Below are positions 6,248 to 8,289 of a DNA stretch of 8,289 nt, piece after piece; the stretch's first letter is position 1; the number at the start of each line of letters is the position of its first letter. The position numbers were made by a program, and so were the translations under genes. The DNA is taken from contig DUTE01000363.1 in the NCBI GenBank assembly GCA_012842235.1, forward strand, positions 1 to 8,289. Direction: 5' to 3'. The stretch comes from Bacillota bacterium. Lineage in GTDB: Bacteria > Bacillota > DTU065. The notes beneath the pieces are model-generated. The model was not told the origin of the DNA and did not search any database. It worked only from the letters and a program-made list of their open reading frames with translations.

Positions 6248-6997
6248 TTATTTTATTCGCCGAATCTTTTCTTGCATTATCAGAGAGATATCTTTGGCAC
6301 TTTTTTCGGAACGAACTGCAAGCTTTCTAATCTCTGTTGCAACAACAGAAAACGTCTTTCCATATTCACCTGCTCTAGCTGCCTCAATTGAGGCATTAAG
6401 TGCCAAAAGATTTGTCTGCTGAGCTAGATCGTCGATGACATCGACCATCTGTTGCACTTCGTCATAAGCTTCATTGAGCTTTTCTGACTGTTGAAGATCG
6501 ATATAGCTTTCAATAGCAAGCTGCATATCAAAGTTGATTAATTTATTAAAAGCACTCAAAGCTTTTTTTAACTCTTCGTAATCAGGATTATCACTTTCAC
6601 TGACTAAAATTGCAAAAAAGTAATCATTAACACTAGATATATACTGTTGGTAGGCACCTAAATACCATCTTGGTTCTAAACCAATGCGATTGTGTGCAGC
6701 ACCTATTCTTAACCTTTGTTGAATATAATCATCATCGATCTTGCCGGAAAAAAGCCTCACAAAATAGCCATATTGAAGCTTTTTTAATCGATCAATAACT
6801 GTATTATCTTCAATAATCTTTTTTAATTCTGGTACTTTATAGACATAATCATAAAAGTCGTCGACAAACTTGCTTGCTAATCTTTCCATTTCTGTTTTGT
6901 ATTTAGCTAAAACAGCTAAATCAACATCTGTAAGACCTACAAAAGCAATCTGTTGTCTCCTTAGATTAGCTTTTGGGATATTCTTCACTTCTATCAT
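6248..6997 (-). CDS. Short globin-coupled sensor with a minimal chemotaxis signalling hairpin (HemAT-like)
   Basis: This is a 249-residue soluble heme-sensor candidate. Residues about 10-168 resemble the sensor globin of HemAT-type proteins. [21 protein letters not shown] (97-117) supplies the likely proximal heme ligand His102, and Tyr76 or Tyr78 may lie on the distal side. Residues about 170-249 match the cytoplasmic tip of methyl-accepting chemotaxis proteins: [21 protein letters not shown] (191-211), then [12 protein letters not shown]. This tip binds CheA and CheW in known receptors. HemAT proteins are usually over 400 residues. Here the long coiled-coil arms with the methylation helices are missing, and there is no membrane segment or HAMP domain. 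The hairpin is roughly symmetrical, and a stop plus terminator follow directly, so it does not look like an interrupted longer gene. It likely senses oxygen or another gas, but output through chemotaxis proteins is inferred. Confidence 0.85.
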   Translation of the reverse strand: MIEVKNIPKANLRRQQIAFVGLTDVDLAVLAKYKTEMERLASKFVDDFYDYVYKVPELKKIIEDNTVIDRLKKLQYGYFVRLFSGKIDDDYIQQRLRIGAAHNRIGLEPRWYLGAYQQYISSVNDYFFAILVSESDNPDYEELKKALSAFNKLINFDMQLAIESYIDLQQSEKLNEAYDEVQQMVDVIDDLAQQTNLLALNASIEAARAGEYGKTFSVVATEIRKLAVRSEKSAKDISLIMQEKIRRIK

Positions 6998-7004
6998 AGA
7001 TCTA

Positions 7005-7012
7005 TCCTCCTT
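7005..7012 (-). promoter_or_regulatory. Ribosome binding site of the globin sensor
   Basis: The minus strand reads AAGGAGGA seven bases before the ATG at 6997, which fixes that start. Confidence 0.9.
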
Positions 7013-7036
7013 GTCAGTCTTTTAGGCGGCTCGAAG

Positions 7037-7065
7037 TTAATAGATTTTAGGTAATCCTTAGTAAA
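7037..7065 (-). promoter_or_regulatory. Candidate promoter of the globin sensor gene
   Basis: On the minus strand TTTACT (7065-7060) is followed after 17 bases by TATTAA (7042-7037). Each matches the sigma-A consensus at four of six positions. The position in the 80-base gap after the transporter gene is sensible, and no terminator separates the two genes, so the sensor may also be read from the transporter transcript. Confidence 0.35.
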
Positions 7066-7080
7066 TTGAAATAGATTTTA
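7039..7080. repeat. Two direct copies of an 11-bp sequence, 31 bases apart
   Basis: AATAGATTTTA occurs at 7039-7049 and again at 7070-7080. The start-to-start distance of 31 bases is close to three helical turns, so both copies would face the same side of the DNA. One copy overlaps the candidate sensor -10 box. The other covers the transporter stop codon. This fits a tandem protein-binding site, though AT-rich DNA can give such repeats by chance. Confidence 0.4.
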
Positions 7081-8289
7081 TCTATTAAAAAGATCTCCTA
7101 TACTTTTCAAACCACTGCTATTTATTGCTAAGATAGCTGCTAGAAAACGAATAGCTGAAGAAACCCAAAATACTTGTCTTGCGGTTAGAAATCTAAATAA
7201 TAAAACGCCAATTGCTGGGCAGATAACACCACTGATCCCCAATAGGACATGAAATGTAGCAACTGCCGTTGGTCGATATTTTTCCTCCGAGGAACTTATT
7301 AGTATATTAAAGTAAGTAATATTATAAGCTGCCATAGAAAACCCACCGAGGATCTGCAATAAGTATAAAGAGAGTACACTTTGTGCTAAAGCTGCCCAAA
7401 CTGTTACAAACGATATACCAACTAGCGAAACAGCAAAAGCAGCCTTATCACCATTTCGTTGTATTTTTTTTGACCAATAAAAGGAAAAAATTACTATAAT
7501 TGCATTGTTAATTGCACTTAGATTACCAATTTGTGAGGGAAGCATATGCATCTCTTCTACATAAAATATGGTCCAAAGAGCTGCAGGAATATGAAAACCC
7601 ATATTAACTAGTACTACAATAGTTAAAAATTGCTTAAATTGAAACCCAAGTTCAGGATTGGCAAAGATCTGTTTTAGTCTTTCAAAGTAAGGCTCTTGAA
7701 ACTCCTTAGCTTCTTGGGGCTCTTGGTAAGGCTCTCTAAAGCGGCTCATAGTATATGCATTTAAAAGTCCAAAAACTGATGCTAAAGAGAAAACAAAAAA
7801 GAAGTTGTTTGGGTAGCTCATCACATCAAGAAGTCTACCTGCAGTCATAGTAGAGATAAAAGTTAGAAGCCCTACTAAAGCATTTTTCGTCCCAAATACT
7901 TTACCCCGATCCCTTGGTGGGAAACTCGACGCAACAATATCAGTATAAGATAGACTTGCTAAAACAGCAGGAATGGTCATAAGTGCTAAAATCAATAAAA
8001 ACCAATTAGGAGATAGACCTAAAAAAGCTACAAGCCCTAAGAAAAAATAGCCCATCCGGTTACCAACAATTCCACCTACACATAGTTTGAGTTTCTGATT
8101 TTGTCGCTCTAAAAAACTAGCTATGGGCACCATAAAAATAACATGCATTAGATTGGGTAAGGCTGTTACCAAACTAAGATGAAAAGGAGTTGCTCCCATC
8201 TGTAAAGCCAAAACTCCCAAAAAAGGTGCTGCAAGACCAGCCATTAGACTATAAGTTGAACCTTCCCAAAGAACAACACGATAGTTGTG
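7078..8289 (-). CDS. MFS transporter, N-terminus cut off by the window edge
   Basis: This is a major facilitator superfamily permease with 403 residues visible. The frame stays open to the last base, so the true start lies beyond the window. The ATG at 8244 is only an internal methionine, because the 15 codons before it (VVLWEGSTYSL and neighbours) look like the usual start of the first membrane helix. About twelve hydrophobic helices can be traced, six on each side of a charged central loop (about visible residues 184-220, rich in Glu-Pro pairs). A weak motif A-like loop follows the second helix, and PPRDRGKVFGTKNALVG (125-141) is a block seen in this MFS subgroup. The substrate is not recognisable; drug, sugar or peptide export or import are all open. 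The globin sensor follows 80 bases downstream on the same strand, with no terminator between. Confidence 0.85.
   Translation of the reverse strand, partial: HNYRVVLWEGSTYSLMAGLAAPFLGVLALQMGATPFHLSLVTALPNLMHVIFMVPIASFLERQNQKLKLCVGGIVGNRMGYFFLGLVAFLGLSPNWFLLILALMTIPAVLASLSYTDIVASSFPPRDRGKVFGTKNALVGLLTFISTMTAGRLLDVMSYPNNFFFVFSLASVFGLLNAYTMSRFREPYQEPQEAKEFQEPYFERLKQIFANPELGFQFKQFLTIVVLVNMGFHIPAALWTIFYVEEMHMLPSQIGNLSAINNAIIVIFSFYWSKKIQRNGDKAAFAVSLVGISFVTVWAALAQSVLSLYLLQILGGFSMAAYNITYFNILISSSEEKYRPTAVATFHVLLGISGVICPAIGVLLFRFLTARQVFWVSSAIRFLAAILAINSSGLKSIGDLFNR

Noticed and set aside
6231..6250. Globin sensor as a frameshifted full-length HemAT
   Set aside because: No further receptor sequence follows the stop at 6248. 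The terminator comes 17 bases later and the hairpin arms are balanced.
8242..8244. ATG at 8244 as the start of the MFS transporter
   Set aside because: The frame remains open to the window edge and the codons before it encode typical first-helix MFS sequence. No ribosome binding site precedes the ATG.

Overview
The window looks like chromosomal DNA from a low-GC Gram-positive bacterium (Bacillota, possibly an anaerobic clostridial lineage). This rests on AT-rich DNA, strong AGGAGG-type ribosome binding sites, lipoproteins with classic lipoboxes, U-tailed hairpin terminators and a HemAT-like globin sensor. The lineage is inferred from style, not from a marker gene. I see no rRNA, tRNA, CRISPR array, transposase or phage gene.

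Layout. Positions 3-770 (+) encode a calcineurin-like metallophosphoesterase whose start lies at the window edge. Positions 875-2215 and 2234-2875 (+) form a tight two-gene unit of related cell-wall glucosaminidases. The first is a lipoprotein with PEGA-type repeats before the enzyme domain. The second is shorter and held by an N-terminal membrane segment. A strong terminator (2882-2914) closes the unit. Positions 2933-3991 (-) encode a lipoprotein with Ig-like regions and a discoidin-like C-terminal domain. A 343-base divergent spacer follows, then a 618-residue FAD-dependent oxidoreductase (4335-6191, +). A symmetrical bidirectional terminator (6191-6230) separates it from a convergent, very short globin-coupled chemotaxis-type sensor (6248-6997, -). 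An MFS transporter (7078 to beyond 8289, -) lies upstream of that sensor on the same strand and is cut by the window edge.

How the genes relate. The best functional unit is the glucosaminidase pair, which should trim peptidoglycan glycan strands outside the membrane. The discoidin lipoprotein is another surface protein next door, but it is convergent with the pair and separately transcribed. The phosphoesterase, oxidoreductase, heme sensor and transporter look like separately controlled genes, and I see no convincing shared pathway. The points most worth a second look are the stripped-down heme chemoreceptor, the duplicated glucosaminidases with an odd overlapping mini-ORF start, and inverted or direct repeats placed on candidate promoters.
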